A DNA stretch of 64,000 nt from NCBI GenBank assembly GCA_027943335.1, contig BSBK01001539.1, positions 186,001 to 250,000 on the forward strand. Direction: 5' to 3'. The position numbers and the translations under genes were made by a program. Positions 32,944-45,882 of the stretch are shown here, piece by piece. Numbering within the stretch: position 1 is the first letter of the stretch; every line of letters starts with the position of its first letter. The stretch is from Chamaecyparis obtusa. Its lineage: Eukaryota; Streptophyta; Pinopsida; Cupressales; Cupressaceae. The notes beneath the pieces are model-generated. The model did no database searches and was not told the DNA's origin. It saw nothing but the letters and a program-made list of their open reading frames with translations.

Positions 32944-35242
32944 TTGACGTAAGGCTCATTTCTCAGTTGAGCAATCAAGTATTGAATGAAAGACAGGGTT
33001 CTCAATGGATGTGAAGGTTTATGCTTGCCTTTCAGGCACATGGGTTATGTACAGGTTGAGTTTACTGTTGCTGGTTGACATGAAGATGAAGGTTGTCTTT
33101 GGAGTGGGCTTTCCTTACCATCATTCCATCAAACCTGTCAATACATTCAACTACAGAACTGATGTTGGACTAAGAATCATCAAATACTTATAGAAGACTT
33201 CTACAAGAGAGATTTCAAGCGTTTAAGTTCAGATTTCCGTTATGGTATTGCTGAATATAGTTTCCTGAGTCTTAAATCTGACATGAAAGGAATTTTCGCA
33301 TTGCAGACCTGTACATGAGGGTGAAGTATAGAGAAATTCACAAGCTGGGCAAATATTTTTGTACTAAAGTGCTGTTATTGCTTATTGCTGTAATGAAAAT
33401 AAGCATTCTGAGTGTTGTGATTTATTTCCCATCAACAATTTGATACTAAAAATGCCATGCATTTGAATACTAATGTCTGCTGTCAAAATTTGTTGTTGCA
33501 ATATGATATTTGTTCAATTTTCATACATTAACACAGTTGAATGGAAATTTATTTACAACTGAAACACATCTCTGCAAACAATTAATCTTTCATCCTCAAG
33601 GTAAGCAAACTGTTTGACAAAACTACAGAGTGAAAAGGTGAAAAAATGGATAAGAATAATATTACACATGAGCAACAAAAATTATGAGTGCAAAGTGTAG
33701 CCTGATATTCTGTAAATTCTAATATATCCAAGATGAAGATTCACAATAATTCTATATTAGATAGCTATATATAAAACCAAAATCATTCCTAACACTTGAA
33801 ACTCAGGCCAAACTAAGAATATCATGAATTTTCAAGGCATTAATCCAACCATCTCTGTCAGGTTAGCCAAGGCAAATGATAATTATGCATTTCTTACTAT
33901 GCCTCTCTATTCTAAACATGAGACTTTAACAATGAGGAGTAACCCAAAAAGGACAATTAATGGGACGGCAGAAAAGAATTTTCCTGGTAATCCCTCAAAA
34001 CACTCAAAACTCTCGTTAAATACCATGCATTTTCCTTGCATTATTGGTTTTTTCTAAACTCTTGAAGATATTTTCTCCTTTTATCTGTGTGCAAGAATAA
34101 ACGGTCGCCTATGGATTTCAAAGGGAGTTTGAAACTTGAGGGTGGCCTTGTGCTTCAGGGGCACAAAATAGCATTTCATAGAGAGTAGTGGTCCTCCTGA
34201 AAAAAAAAAAAAACAATAAAGTATATGATTAGCGACTGGAAGTTTATCATACAGTTGTAATTTTCAACCTTAGCCATTCTGTTGCATTAACTTTCAAGGT
34301 AACTTGTGACTCCTCTCACTACTCATTCTGTTTCTTTGGGTCGAGTCTCAATTGTGGGGCACAGTAAATTTAGATGTAGAGAGTCTTTTCAATGCAGATG
34401 ATACACATCACTCCCCTGCTCCCAAGACGAGAGTCCCATAAGCAAAGAATTTACCTTCAAGTGCAAGCATGTCCCTTTTGTCCCACAAATCTCTCACCCC
34501 TCATTGGAAAAATGGAGATCATAGGTGAACAATTTCAACATTCCATGACCCTGGCCATCATGAACCTTATCAGTGTGACCACCTTAATGAAGTGATGAGC
34601 AAGAAGGTTAAAAGATAATGATGATTGAGCAAATTGCTGCAAAGAGGTCCAAAATGGTAAAGCAGGGGTAAATTTGACTTTGGCTATAGTATAAAGAAGA
34701 TACAAGCTTGGTTCAGAATCTACAGTAGATGGTGAAAAACTGCGAAAAGCATCACTTGTACTTGGGAGAACCTGATGAATTGCGGGCAAAACTGATTTAC
34801 TAATGAGTTCAAAGATGTTTAAGGGCATAATTCAGGTCTCCGTCCAGCAAATTTTTCACTGCTTGGCTGACAATATGGGTAGAGGAAGGGATGCTCAAAA
34901 CATGACCTTCATTTTCAGGAAGTAACTTCATGAAAATCCTCTGCTGAAGCCCCACCTGACCTACAACAATCCTTGGCTAAACAATTTCAAGGAACACAGA
35001 TGTCAGAAACCTATTACTCTAAAATGGGAAAGACATTATTCCAACCTAGCAACTCCTATGAGTGGCCCTGTTATACATAATGTTAATGTTGATACTTCTG
35101 CTACAAATCTAGAAAATAATTTATCTTTATTGCCATATTTCTCTTTTGGTTTGGTTTTGACGTTGCCTAATGATTCTGGTAAATAGTTTGACTTGGGCAG
35201 ATATATCATATCACATACTCATTGATTTTGAACTTATGGAAT
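32944..35242. other. Intergenic sequence, nothing recognised
   Basis: I see no domain-like frame, RNA gene, LTR pair or TSD in this stretch. The only local feature is an A14 tract near 34200. Some frames of 60-100 codons occur on both strands, but their composition is that of random AT-rich DNA. Confidence 0.4.
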
Positions 35243-35972
35243 ATTGATCCGGAAATGGACCAAAAAAATGAGTTCAAGTCACACTGTGACTCCACGATGA
35301 AGACAATCACAACCCAAGAGACACTTTCAATTAAAGAAGTAGCAGTTATCAACTCCTGTGCAGAATTGCCAGTTCTGACAGGGCAATTACACAACCATCA
35401 GGTAACTAGCAGCAATTCATAACCATCAGAACAGTTTCAAAAGATCCACTCTGATGAAAGCAGCAGTTTTGTCACATGACAAGTAAACAGTTGCAGCAAT
35501 TCGAATTCTACATTTTTCTTCTTCCTTGCAGACTTTCAACTTAATAACTATTGTAAATGAAAAATAAGCAATACCAGGAAATTCTCAAGTATCCCAACAG
35601 ATGTATGGGTGATGGAAAATTGAAGAATTCAGTCTTGAGTGAGTATTTGTGACTGTTGTGAGAGTTGGTAACTAATCTTGGTAACAGAACATTAGAGATT
35701 CTTGTTTGGTGTAAACCAAAGAAGCCTAAGATTGTAATCAATTGGAGATATAATCCATGGGGAGGCCATTAAACGTCACTATTGCTAGAATTTTCTCTAA
35801 GAATTCAGGTTTCCCATTTCTCCAATCTAATCATGGTGTCTTCCATTCTTTTATTTCTTGTCCTTATTCTTTTATATTTGGTTGTTTGTTTGAATGCTAT
35901 AGTATTTCAATTCCTCTTGATCCATAATTTCTGAAGAAATGAAATAGAATTTCCTTCCTTGTTTGCAGATCA
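35243..35972 (+). repeat. 5' LTR of the old element
   Basis: It starts near TGATCCGGAAATGGACC and ends GCAGATCA, two bases before the primer-like site. It aligns in order with 41667-42385 despite many differences. Confidence 0.65.
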
Positions 35973-36032
35973 GATTGGTATCAAAGGCAGTGGTATCCAT
36001 TGGTGGAAAGTTGTTGTGACTGATTTCCATGG

Positions 36033-36862
36033 TTGATGCCCATGACAAGATCATGCAAGGGAAAGTTATTTTCTTTTCAAAGAGGCATTGGATTCCATAG
36101 TTGGAAGAAAGAAAAGAACTAAGAAGCATAGCAAGACATGCAGAACCTCTTGATGGAGAAGCGAGATTTCTATATATATAACTTGACATAGCAAGCATAT
36201 CTCAATAAACGGATACATTGAAGACCATCTTGGAGGATCTCACAGAAAAATTGCATTCAGTTGAAGACACCAAGAGCAAGGCGAAATCCCACTCCAAAGA
36301 AGGAGAAGACCAATTCATGGTAAAACAGGTCTACTAGAAACACCTTGGTCCAAGGCCGAAGCAAAGATTAAAATTCTATCATGTGACAGTTATTTGTAGA
36401 AAATCTTGACCATTGATCAGCACAATTAGAGGTATACATCAGCATGCATACTCTTTAGCATAGAAAAAAAAATCTTTGTTGGGTCCAAAGATCTTACATT
36501 CCTGGAATTAAATTTACCTGATAAGTTATAGAGAATAAAAACCTTCGGAGTGACAAGTTGTAAAACATAAATAAGGATAGAGTATGTAAAACTACAGAGT
36601 TTCAAACATAGCCTGTCCAAATGGACAAAGATGGGCAGGATAAGGAGGTATTGATGAAGTTCATAGGAGAACTTCATAGCCCTCATACAAGGTGTATAAT
36701 GCTCCCCAAACCCAGGATATTCACTGCCTCAAAGTGGATGGTATGCCTTCCTCTCCAAAGGGACAATGAGCAACCAATGCTAAGGTGGTGAATGCCACAA
36801 AACCAAAACCTTTAAGACATTGCAACCATTGTGATGTCAACTGCCATACAAATAAAACATGT
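36033..36862 (+). pseudogene. Degraded copia-type gag ending in a zinc knuckle
   Basis: From an ATG at 36033 (MVDAHDKIMQGK) a gag-like sequence can be followed through many stops to a clear C-x2-C-x4-H-x4-C knuckle, CNHCDVNCHTNKTC, at 36821-36862, preceded by KPKPLRH. The reading frame cannot be followed without interruption. Just after the knuckle the sequence is cut by the LTR-like unit starting at 36860. At 37292 it seems to resume with HPEKHTHGKGKK, the kind of sequence that follows a gag knuckle. Confidence 0.55.
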
Positions 36863-37285
36863 TGGAACCTATTGTTTGTGGTGGATGGAGTGGACACAAC
36901 ACATCAATTCACAAATAAAATATCAAACTCAGAATATAACAGCAATATACAACCATGTCTTTAAGTAATACAGCACAAGATCTTTTATAATCAATTCATA
37001 ACTAAATAATTACATCAGCTAAGAATGCTGCCGCATTCATCATACTTGATCACTAGAATTTCCCATGATACCCAAACAATTACAAGTGTCTCCTTAAATA
37101 GAGGTCTTAAGATATTTCTGGAAATTACATAGGCCATTCTAGATTGAGGCCAACCTTGACAAATATTTAATGTTTTTCCCTTTTAATCTTATCTCTATCC
37201 AGTTCTAGAACATTATAATTATTTTTGTCTTTCTCTTACATCTTATTGGTGGTCATTGCGGTGGGAAAAATTACACATCCCAACA
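36860..37285 (-). mobile_element. Solo LTR-like unit inserted in the gag of the old element
   Basis: The 426-bp unit has inverted ends (TGTTGGAA ... TCCCAACA). On the minus strand it contains a promoter-like CTATTTAAGGAGACAC near 37100. It interrupts gag directly after the knuckle. The flanking pentamers (AAACA and CCTAC) do not match, so it may derive from recombination between copies, or one boundary may be off by a few bases. Confidence 0.5.
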
Positions 37286-37681
37286 CCTACATCCAGAAAA
37301 GCATACACATGGGAAGGGTAAGAAAGGTATAAAATATATTATGACAGTCTTTAGTAGAAAATAAACTAAAATTCTAAACTGTCTTGCATCATAAAGAAGC
37401 TTAGATTTCATATCCATCATGAGAAAAAGGAGTAGTAAAAGTTGTTTAGCATTAAGATTTAGATCAAGAATGTTAAAGTTGATGCACTTTTTTATTCTTG
37501 TTCCCAAGCTAATGGCCTTTCTCAAGAGTTGATTGAAAATCTTTGGTTAAGAATTTGTTCAGCACCTAAGGTCATAGTTTAGGTTGGATCAAAAGGGGTG
37601 CTGTTTCATGCATTACTAGACAATGTAAATTGAACTTTGGTGTTAATTAGAGATATATTGATGAATTGCTTGTAGATGTTG

Positions 37682-37925
37682 TTATGTTGGATGTGTGTGG
37701 AGTTGTTCTATTAGTGTATCTGTTTCTTCATCTTATGTTGGATGTGTGTGGGGTTGTCCTATTACTTATCTATCGCTCCATCTTATGTTGGATGTGTGTG
37801 GAGCTGTTCTATTAGTGTATCTGTTTGTCCATCTATGATACACAACACTTATTTCTTACATGTAGGGGCCACAAAAAACAACCCCACACATATCCAGTAT
37901 AACCACCCCAACAATGTAAGAAATA
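37682..37925. repeat. 50-bp tandem repeats with an adjoining inverted repeat
   Basis: Three copies of a 50-51-bp unit starting TTATGTTGGATGTGTGTGG begin at 37682, 37733 and 37783. Downstream, ACAACCCCACACATATCC (near 37880) is the inverted form of the unit core. A perfect 12-bp stem TATTTCTTACAT / ATGTAAGAAATA (37850-37861/37914-37925) encloses it. This may be another decayed hairpin array of an LTR element. Confidence 0.8.
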
Positions 37926-38793
37926 TATATTGTGTATTACAGGAAAAATAACAAATAGCTCTATAATGTCCCATTTGTGATCCATTCCAACACTTTTGGA
38001 AACTCCAACTTTCCTGGACAGTACCAGCTTTATCAAAAAGGTAGTCTGACAGCTGCAAAGAGTTCCTACAGTCACAATGGTACTTTCCATGTGCAGATCC
38101 ACCAGTTTGGAAGCACTCCATACTTCTTGGAGAGATCCATCATCTTGGGAGAATGCCAAGTTTCAGATAGACATTTGTCATATTCATTATTGATATAGGA
38201 GATGAGGTTGAAAATCATATTTGGCATATTTTAGCATTATCACAACTTTGATGGTTGTGTAGAAAATAAATTTAAATATTAAATAATTAAATATTTGTGT
38301 TGTCAAAACATACAAAATTAAAAGACATCTTGTATTTAATTATTTAAAAGATAATTTATCAAATTGGAGGAAAACATGAATCTTAAATAAAAAGTAAGGT
38401 TGGATGGAAAATAATAAAAAATGGAAAGTGAGAAAACCAAATCATACAATCATTTTTCCAAGTTTCAGAAACCCCTATTTGCAAAGTTCAAGTTTAGCAT
38501 TCTTCCTAGAGGATGAAAACTCTCAGTTAATTGGCTTCACCCAAAGGTCAAATTTGTGCTTCAACGAAATTTACAAGTTTACAGATATTGCTAACCAGGA
38601 AACAAAAAAACATATTATTATTCTCAAATAAATCAGGTCATTCCATTTTATATGTAATATTGTTTACAATAAATCTAACCGTTTAGGTTTTAAGAAATCA
38701 TGGAAGTCGAATGGTCAAAAGTGGCATGGTAAATAATAGAAGGGGAAAAAAGAGGTGATCAGCAGATGAAAGATACAAAACTTATTGGTTTTT

Positions 38794-40279
38794 TGTAATG
38801 TCCCCAATTTTGCTCACCTTGGATTGAATCCTTTGGAATAATTTTATAAGTCATTTATTTAATTTATTAATTCTTAATTAAGTTTGACTTAATTAGAAAT
38901 TAAATGGGACTTATTGTCAAATAATGACTTATTATTTTATATGACTTTTTTATAGTGTTTTGGAATTTGAAGGGGAATTATAATTCAATATTATAATTCA
39001 AATGTTGAACTTTATAAAAAGGAAGTGGAGGCTTAAATGATTTATTGACTATTAATTAAGTTTTACTTAATTAATATTCTATTTGAGGCCTTTGTCATTT
39101 AGCGGCTTATTATTTCCTATGACTCCTTTTATTAAGGCATTTTGGCGTCATTCTTTCCAGAGGGGAAATTATAATTAAAAGATTATAATCTTTTGAACTT
39201 TATCGAAAGGGAAGGAATTTTGATTAAAGATTATACTTCAAACTTTGGACATTTGAAAACAAGGCCATCGTGAATCTCTTATGAGTGGCGTGACTTTGAT
39301 GATATGGAAGCTGGTGTAAACTTGAAGCTACAGGATCGAATTTGGAAGGAAAGGAGTGTTAAACACTGTGGCTGGAAGAACTCGACATTCATTCTTCATG
39401 CTTTGATGAATTGTGAACTTGTTCTTGAGACACGGATTTGAGATTTCCAGCAGAAGGAATTGTGAATTCCTAATCAGTCTATCGCACTTTGAATTGGTGT
39501 ATTTACAGCCAGTGAATTGTGTCATTGTGAGCCTCAATTCAGAGGTCGCTATTGCTTTAATTGGAACTGAATCTGCTATAATTTTCAGTGTATAATACAG
39601 AAAACTAGTCCAAAGCCTGAATGGGTATCTTTTGCAGTTCACAGATATCTCTATTAAGCTATGTCTATTATAAAGGGTTGATGTGGTCTCTTTCTGGGAA
39701 TGGCAGTATATATTTGTGGTGGCTGCGTTAAGTACAAGGTCTGCATTTGTGTTGGTAGACACAGTTCATGTTGAGAAGGATGGCACTCAATATACAGCAA
39801 GCGATTCTGCTCTGAGAATAGCGATTCATAGTGAGGCGGCACATTTTGTTTGGAAGACCATAGGGGGTATCGGGTTGTGGAGATTGAGTTCCAGCGTAAC
39901 CATCCTATCACTCTTCATTCAGGGCCAATAATCTCCTGGCAAGGATCGCTCTTCTTCAGCAATATAACGTCCAAGCAGCTGCATATATTTTCCAGGTTCT
40001 TTCATGGTTGCATTGGGTGTCTAAGTGTATTTAGTTGTCATTGTAAATAATTATCATATGGAAGCAAAATAATAAAGGAATTTGGGAGAGTTCAATTCCA
40101 TAATTAGGCTTCATGGTTTAAATTGTCCATGCTTAGTTTAATTTATTTCCTTACTGGCCAAAATCCAAAAAAACCATATATTTCAAAAAATATAAAAAAA
40201 TTGCAAAAAAAACCAAAAACTTTCAAAAACACACAAATTCAGCTCCTGTTGTGAAGCTAAAGCCAGCAGGGCTCTTACA
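38794..40279 (+). mobile_element. Solo LTR, gypsy type, nested in the old element
   Basis: The 1486-bp unit starts TGTAATGTCCCCAA and ends GGGCTCTTACA, with TTTTT on both sides (38789-38793 and 40280-40284). The duplication is exact but low in complexity. It lies within 35243-42385. The interior is non-coding, carries strong palindromes in its first 400 bp (38867-39192) and a TATA-like ACTTTATAAAAAGG near 39010. Solo LTRs arise by recombination between the two LTRs of one element. Confidence 0.7.
38867..39192. repeat. Two diverged repeats with palindromes in the LTR
   Basis: Palindromes are 38867-38883/38887-38903 (17-bp arms with one gap, loop TTG), 38975-38984/38990-38999 (GAATTATAAT/ATTATAATTC), 39051-39061/39065-39075 (ATTAATTAAGT, loop TTT, perfect) and an 18-bp palindrome AAAAGATTATAATCTTTT near 39175. 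They occur in the same order in two blocks of about 165 bp that look like an old tandem duplication. In both blocks complementarity is retained while the arm sequence differs. Confidence 0.8.
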
Positions 40280-41666
40280 TTTTTAGACTAAGTGCACCTA
40301 TATTCTCCTGATCCTCTATAACCCATCACTGCAAATTCTTCCCTATGACATAAATCTGCAGGAAGGAAGTCAATGCCTAAGACCGGGTGAATATCTCAAA
40401 ATAATTTTGCACTTTTTGAAGGAGGTGCACCAAAGATGGGGTCGAGTGCAGTTTGGGCTGAATAAAGTCATTTTTTGTGGTTTTGGGCTTGCCACACCAT
40501 TTTATGGGACCACCTACATCCAAAAGGACTAACACAGGATTGCCTGTGTGGGAAAATTAAGCTGAGGAGATAACAGGAAAGGTGAAGGTGGACAGGTGAA
40601 CAAATTAAATTGTTTGTGTTTTTCGACTGAGAATTAATGGTACTGAGAATTAATAAAAAGATGGAATAATTGCCATAGGACCACCCTTCACGGGGTATTC
40701 TATTAAATTTGATTAAGTTGAAAAACAGACAAGCCCAAAGAGAGATCACAGGCACAAGGAGAATTGGCCAGGTGTATTTGCATTATTTGAATATTATTCA
40801 AATTTAAATAATTGTTTCTTTCATTTATTATACACATTTATATTATATAAATTTTAATAATTTGTGTTATGAATTATTTATTCCATTTAAAAGTTTATAC
40901 ATCAAACTATCAAGAGCACAACAGAGAAATATTTTCAACAATTGTTAAGCAATTCTGGGAAAGTAATTTTCAACTACTTGGCCAAAGATGGTCAAAAGTT
41001 TATTTTCCATAGTCACAAAGGCATGTCCAAGCTATCTCAGGCACGTAGTCTTCAAGCAAGGATAATGCTTGGTGGAAGCACCAGGATCATTCCCCTTGAG
41101 TGGATGACAATAATCGTCAGTACAGCTACTCCATCTAGTTCAAGCACTACGACTGTTAGTACACCTTCAAACAGTTAATTACAAAGATCTTTAGGTTCTT
41201 GGGTAGAGTTCTCCAAGCTTGGTGGCAGCCATGTCATTAGTTAAGGAGACCATACCTCATTTTCTGAGTCCACCTAAATTTTGAAGAACAAATGCCTTTA
41301 TGTAGTCAGAGTACAATGTCTATTGTTTGATAATATTGGTTATCCGGCTATGTATTAATTGTCCGTATTAAGTGCTTGTCAGCATTGGGTAGTTATAAGC
41401 GTAGGTTGGTCAATGGTTGTGTTTCTCTTGGCAACTGCCAGGTATTTTAAATATATTGTGTATCTTCAAGGAAAGTAGTATGATCTTTTCGGAACAACTC
41501 CAATCCCTGGCTGATCATCTCTGGTCTTCTTCTGTAATAATTTCATGTGCAAATAAAAGACATATATGATATTTTCCTCCTGTATCTGGTATGCATTGCC
41601 ATCTTTATTATTACTTAATGTGTTTAATCTATCAGATATAGCAGTAAACACTTTGTACTAGAGAGG

Positions 41667-42385
41667 TGTGATCCAAAAATGAGTTCGAGTTGCACTATGA
41701 CTACATGACAAAAGGATCACAACTTTAAGGGACTCCTTCAACAAAGGAAGCAGGTGTTTCAGGGTAGCATCAGAGGTGTTTTTGGCTTCCATGCAAAACT
41801 GCCAGTTCCAACAAGAGACAATTAAGCAACTGCCAATTCCAACAAGCAGCAGTTTTGTAACCACCTGGGCAGTTTCAAAACTGCTACTATGATGAAAACA
41901 ATGCTGTGATGGTTTATTCCTGCAACAGAGATATGTTTGTAGCATTCCAAATTTTGTGATTTCCCTCTTGCTTGCATCTTTTCAGCTTTTGTTTGATACT
42001 GGTAAATGTGTGAATTTCTATTTTACATATAAAATAAGCAATCCCAAGCATCCCATGAGGTTGAAGAATCCAGTACTGACTGAGCATCTTGACTGTAAGT
42101 AGACTGTAACAGTACAGAAAGGGAAGTGCAAGCTAGTAACTGATCATAGGAGTAGAACACTAAATGTTCTTGCTTGTTGTAAACCCAAGAGAGCTTAGAT
42201 TGTAATCGTTCGGACATGATGAACAAGGAAGCCATTAGACCTCACTATTGTTAAATTTTTCTCCCAGAATTTGGGCTTCTCAAGTGTCATCTGTGATTCA
42301 GTTGTTTGTTTAAATACCTTCAATTCTTTTTTATCTTTAACCGCCAAAGCCACAGCATGAAATATCCATCCTAGCTTATGAATCA
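41667..42385 (+). repeat. 3' LTR of the old element
   Basis: It starts TGTGATCCAAAAATGAG right after the purine tract ACTAGAGAGG. The right end is only estimated from the alignment with the 5' LTR. Confidence 0.6.
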
Positions 42386-42815
42386 AATACCACTATATTT
42401 GAGAGTGTTTTGAGGATTACTGCCACAGCTGACAGTGTGATTATTATCATGGCATTCACAGAGTTAAATCCCATGTTAATTTTCTTTGTAATTATTTTTC
42501 TTAGTTTTAATATTCAGCTCCATTCAGTTATGGAAGGAGCTACGTTACAAGCACCAATGAATATGTAGTCTATCATAAATAGTTCTCTGTTTTTTGCATT
42601 AAATAAACTAAAAAAAATTCAGGTTCTTTCTCAAAGCACCAGCATTATAAAGCATTTTTCTAATTATTAGAGACACTGTGGATTACAAACTACCCATGAC
42701 TACTCCCATGTTACATAAGAACCACAGCCACACTAAAGAATTAGAATGAAAATACAGAAATTATTTATTCACATAATTATGTAGACTAAATAAAAGAAGT
42801 ATGACATCATAGGTG
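42386..42815. other. Intergenic sequence, possibly 3' UTR of a minus-strand gene
   Basis: No coding region. On the minus strand, directly after the stop of the putative exon at 42816-42979, the sequence includes GAATAAATAAT near 42770, a possible polyadenylation signal. Confidence 0.4.
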
Positions 42816-42979
42816 TTAATTAAAACATGCCTCTATAGTATCTTGAAGTACTCCCCTAGCATTGTCCAGTTGTTGAAAGTAATCAGGCGATCCAATAGGT
42901 ACATTTCCAAAGAAACCACAGTTTTCCAGGCCCTCACGGAATTGCTCAAACAATGCATCCCGATTAAGAGTTCCTGCTT
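42816..42979 (-). CDS. Putative terminal exon of an unidentified host gene
   Basis: On the minus strand a splice-acceptor-like TTGTTCTTAATAG ends at 42980. A 164-nt open segment follows (two bases of a split codon, then 53 codons) and ends at TAA (42816-42818). It reads AGTLNRDALFEQFREGLENC followed by GFFGNVPIGSPDYFQQLDNA and a short helical end. Composition is that of a real, folded, mainly helical protein domain. It is unlike any transposon protein around it. I cannot name the family. The gene's other exons were not found. It may continue beyond the repeats to the right, or this may be a gene fragment carried by a repeat. Confidence 0.4.
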
Positions 42980-43284
42980 CTATTAAGAACAAACCTAAGC
43001 TGGGTTATCATCTAAATTTACAGCTTAATGAACTCAGATTGAACAAAAATTATACTTTTACTTGAACAAGAATTAAATATTGCAAGGAATAATAAAGTTA
43101 TTGTTTTCCAAAAGGGCATAAGCATGAATGTTGTAAAGTACATCTTATAACATTTGTACAGCTTAATGTACTCTTCCAGCTTATTTGGAAAGCAAGCAAG
43201 AAATTTCACAGTAGTAAGAGATAACAGAACACAACAGTAGACAGATAGTCAGCTATGCACACATAAAACATCAATAAATATTAA
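42980..43284. other. Intergenic, or intron of the putative minus-strand gene
   Basis: AT-rich, no recognised feature. The short minus-strand frame at 43018-43209 has no clear domain character. Confidence 0.4.
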
Positions 43285-43721
43285 CATAGTTACCCAGTTC
43301 GCCTCCTGGCCCTTCGGACCAGGTGAATTTCGAACTGGTCCTTGGTCCTGGTCCCAGTTCACCTGTGGGTTTGACTAGGGTATGAACCCAGGCAGACTGG
43401 TTCGTCCAGGCCAAACCTAGGTCGAACCAGGGCAGACCCAGGCAGACCAAGTGTGAACCAGGTACAGTTCCACAGGAAACATTCTATAATTCAGTGCAGA
43501 AAACAATCATTACAGAATTTGAATAAGATCTTAAACATTACAAAACAAAATTTGCTCAAGTTCAGATATTTATTACATCAAATTAAACTAGTCCTCAAGA
43601 CTTCTTCTAGTGAAATTTTTATATCCAATTGCTGATAATGACCCCTATCCGATTAATTGGAAGCTCTCTATAGTGATAAATGATATTTTAAACATTAAAC
43701 AATATCTTCAATAGGTGAAGA

Positions 43722-44917
<1,196 letters not shown>

Positions 44918-45054
44918 GGTGAAGGGAGTTGCAAGCTACTTTTATAACATTTTTCAAGTAGGATGTTAATTACAAACAAGCAAGCTCTCTTTACAGTGAA
45001 AAAGTAATAAGCATTTGAGGACTTGGAAAGCAAGAATGTTAATGGTGCAGCTGA

Positions 45055-45150
45055 TCTGGCATTGGCATTGTTTGTGAATCAACTAATGCCTTTGATGAAG
45101 ACGAAGAAGAAGAAGAAGATGAAGATTTAGATAATCCACTAGATGATTGA
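45055..45150 (+). pseudogene. C-terminal remnant of a hAT transposase
   Basis: In one frame the segment reads SGIGIVCESTNAFDEDEEEE and continues acidic (DEDLDNPLDD) to TGA at 45148-45150. The complete copies also end in acidic tails (DDENVDFLENPYDSQFD at 45883 on the minus strand, DDDDMFDDFL at 62415), and each stop is about 300-350 bp from the element end. The rest of the gene is missing here. Confidence 0.4.
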
Positions 45151-45882
45151 AACTTAGTATAAAGTTCCAATTGTTGAAAGTCAAAACAATGATACTTGAA
45201 CTCAAAATTATTATTTTAATATTTTGATGTTGATGATAGATATGATGCTATGATTACAAGTTTATAGTGTTTTTGTTGTTTTTATGATACTATGTGGCAT
45301 TCTAATCTTAATTCATGCTTCTAGGCTGCATACATGTGTGTGTGTGTGTATAATTTTTACATGTTTTTGTACTAACGAACCCAAACCTCATTTCAAAATT
45401 TTGCCATACCGGCGAACCGGTTCTTCGAACCCAAACCTGAACCCGAACCAGCAACTTAGACAAATAACAAGCAATGATGACGGTTTCAGTACCAAAAGGA
45501 GTGAATATAAGCGAATATAAGATTATCACCAAGTGCTAAGTTACCAATTCGGGTGTGGATTCGGATGCGGATGCACAAAATTTTTTTTGGGGGATGCGGA
45601 TGCGTTTGGATATGTGTGTATATATATATAATATATGATATATCAATATGCAAAGAAGTGCAAGAATTATACAAAACTAAATCATTTGATAGTATGAATT
45701 TCAAAATTAGAATAATGATACTTCACCAGTCAGCATTTATCAAGATTCAAGATTCAAAATATTTCATATTAGTTCAACAACTTCAACTTAAAATTTCATA
45801 GACACAAATATTCAAATTGAAACTTGCTAGTATCGTTCAATGTTTATCAATCAAGGATTCAAGAGTCAAGACACAAGATGCA

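Larger units (their letters stand above)
35243..42385 (+). mobile_element. Old LTR retrotransposon remnant, about 7 kb, with nested LTRs
   Basis: Two diverged direct repeats (about 35243-35972 and 41667-42385) share an ordered set of words, for example AAAAATGAGTTC, AACTGCCAGTTCC or its variant, ATAAGCAAT-CCA, and TTAGATTGTAATC. A purine tract (ACTAGAGAGG) precedes the second. A primer-like site, TTGGTATCAAAGGCA (35975-35989), follows the first. A degraded gag with a zinc knuckle ends at 36862. No pol is recognisable. The interior is interrupted by an LTR-like unit at 36860-37285 and a solo LTR at 38794-40279. Identity between the LTRs is low, making this one of the oldest bounded elements here. 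The ends and TSD are not fixed. Confidence 0.65.

Noticed and set aside
40942..41178. 78-codon frame with a Ser/Thr-rich tail
   Set aside because: It has some protein-like look, but no motif, and lies in the non-coding interior of the old LTR element.
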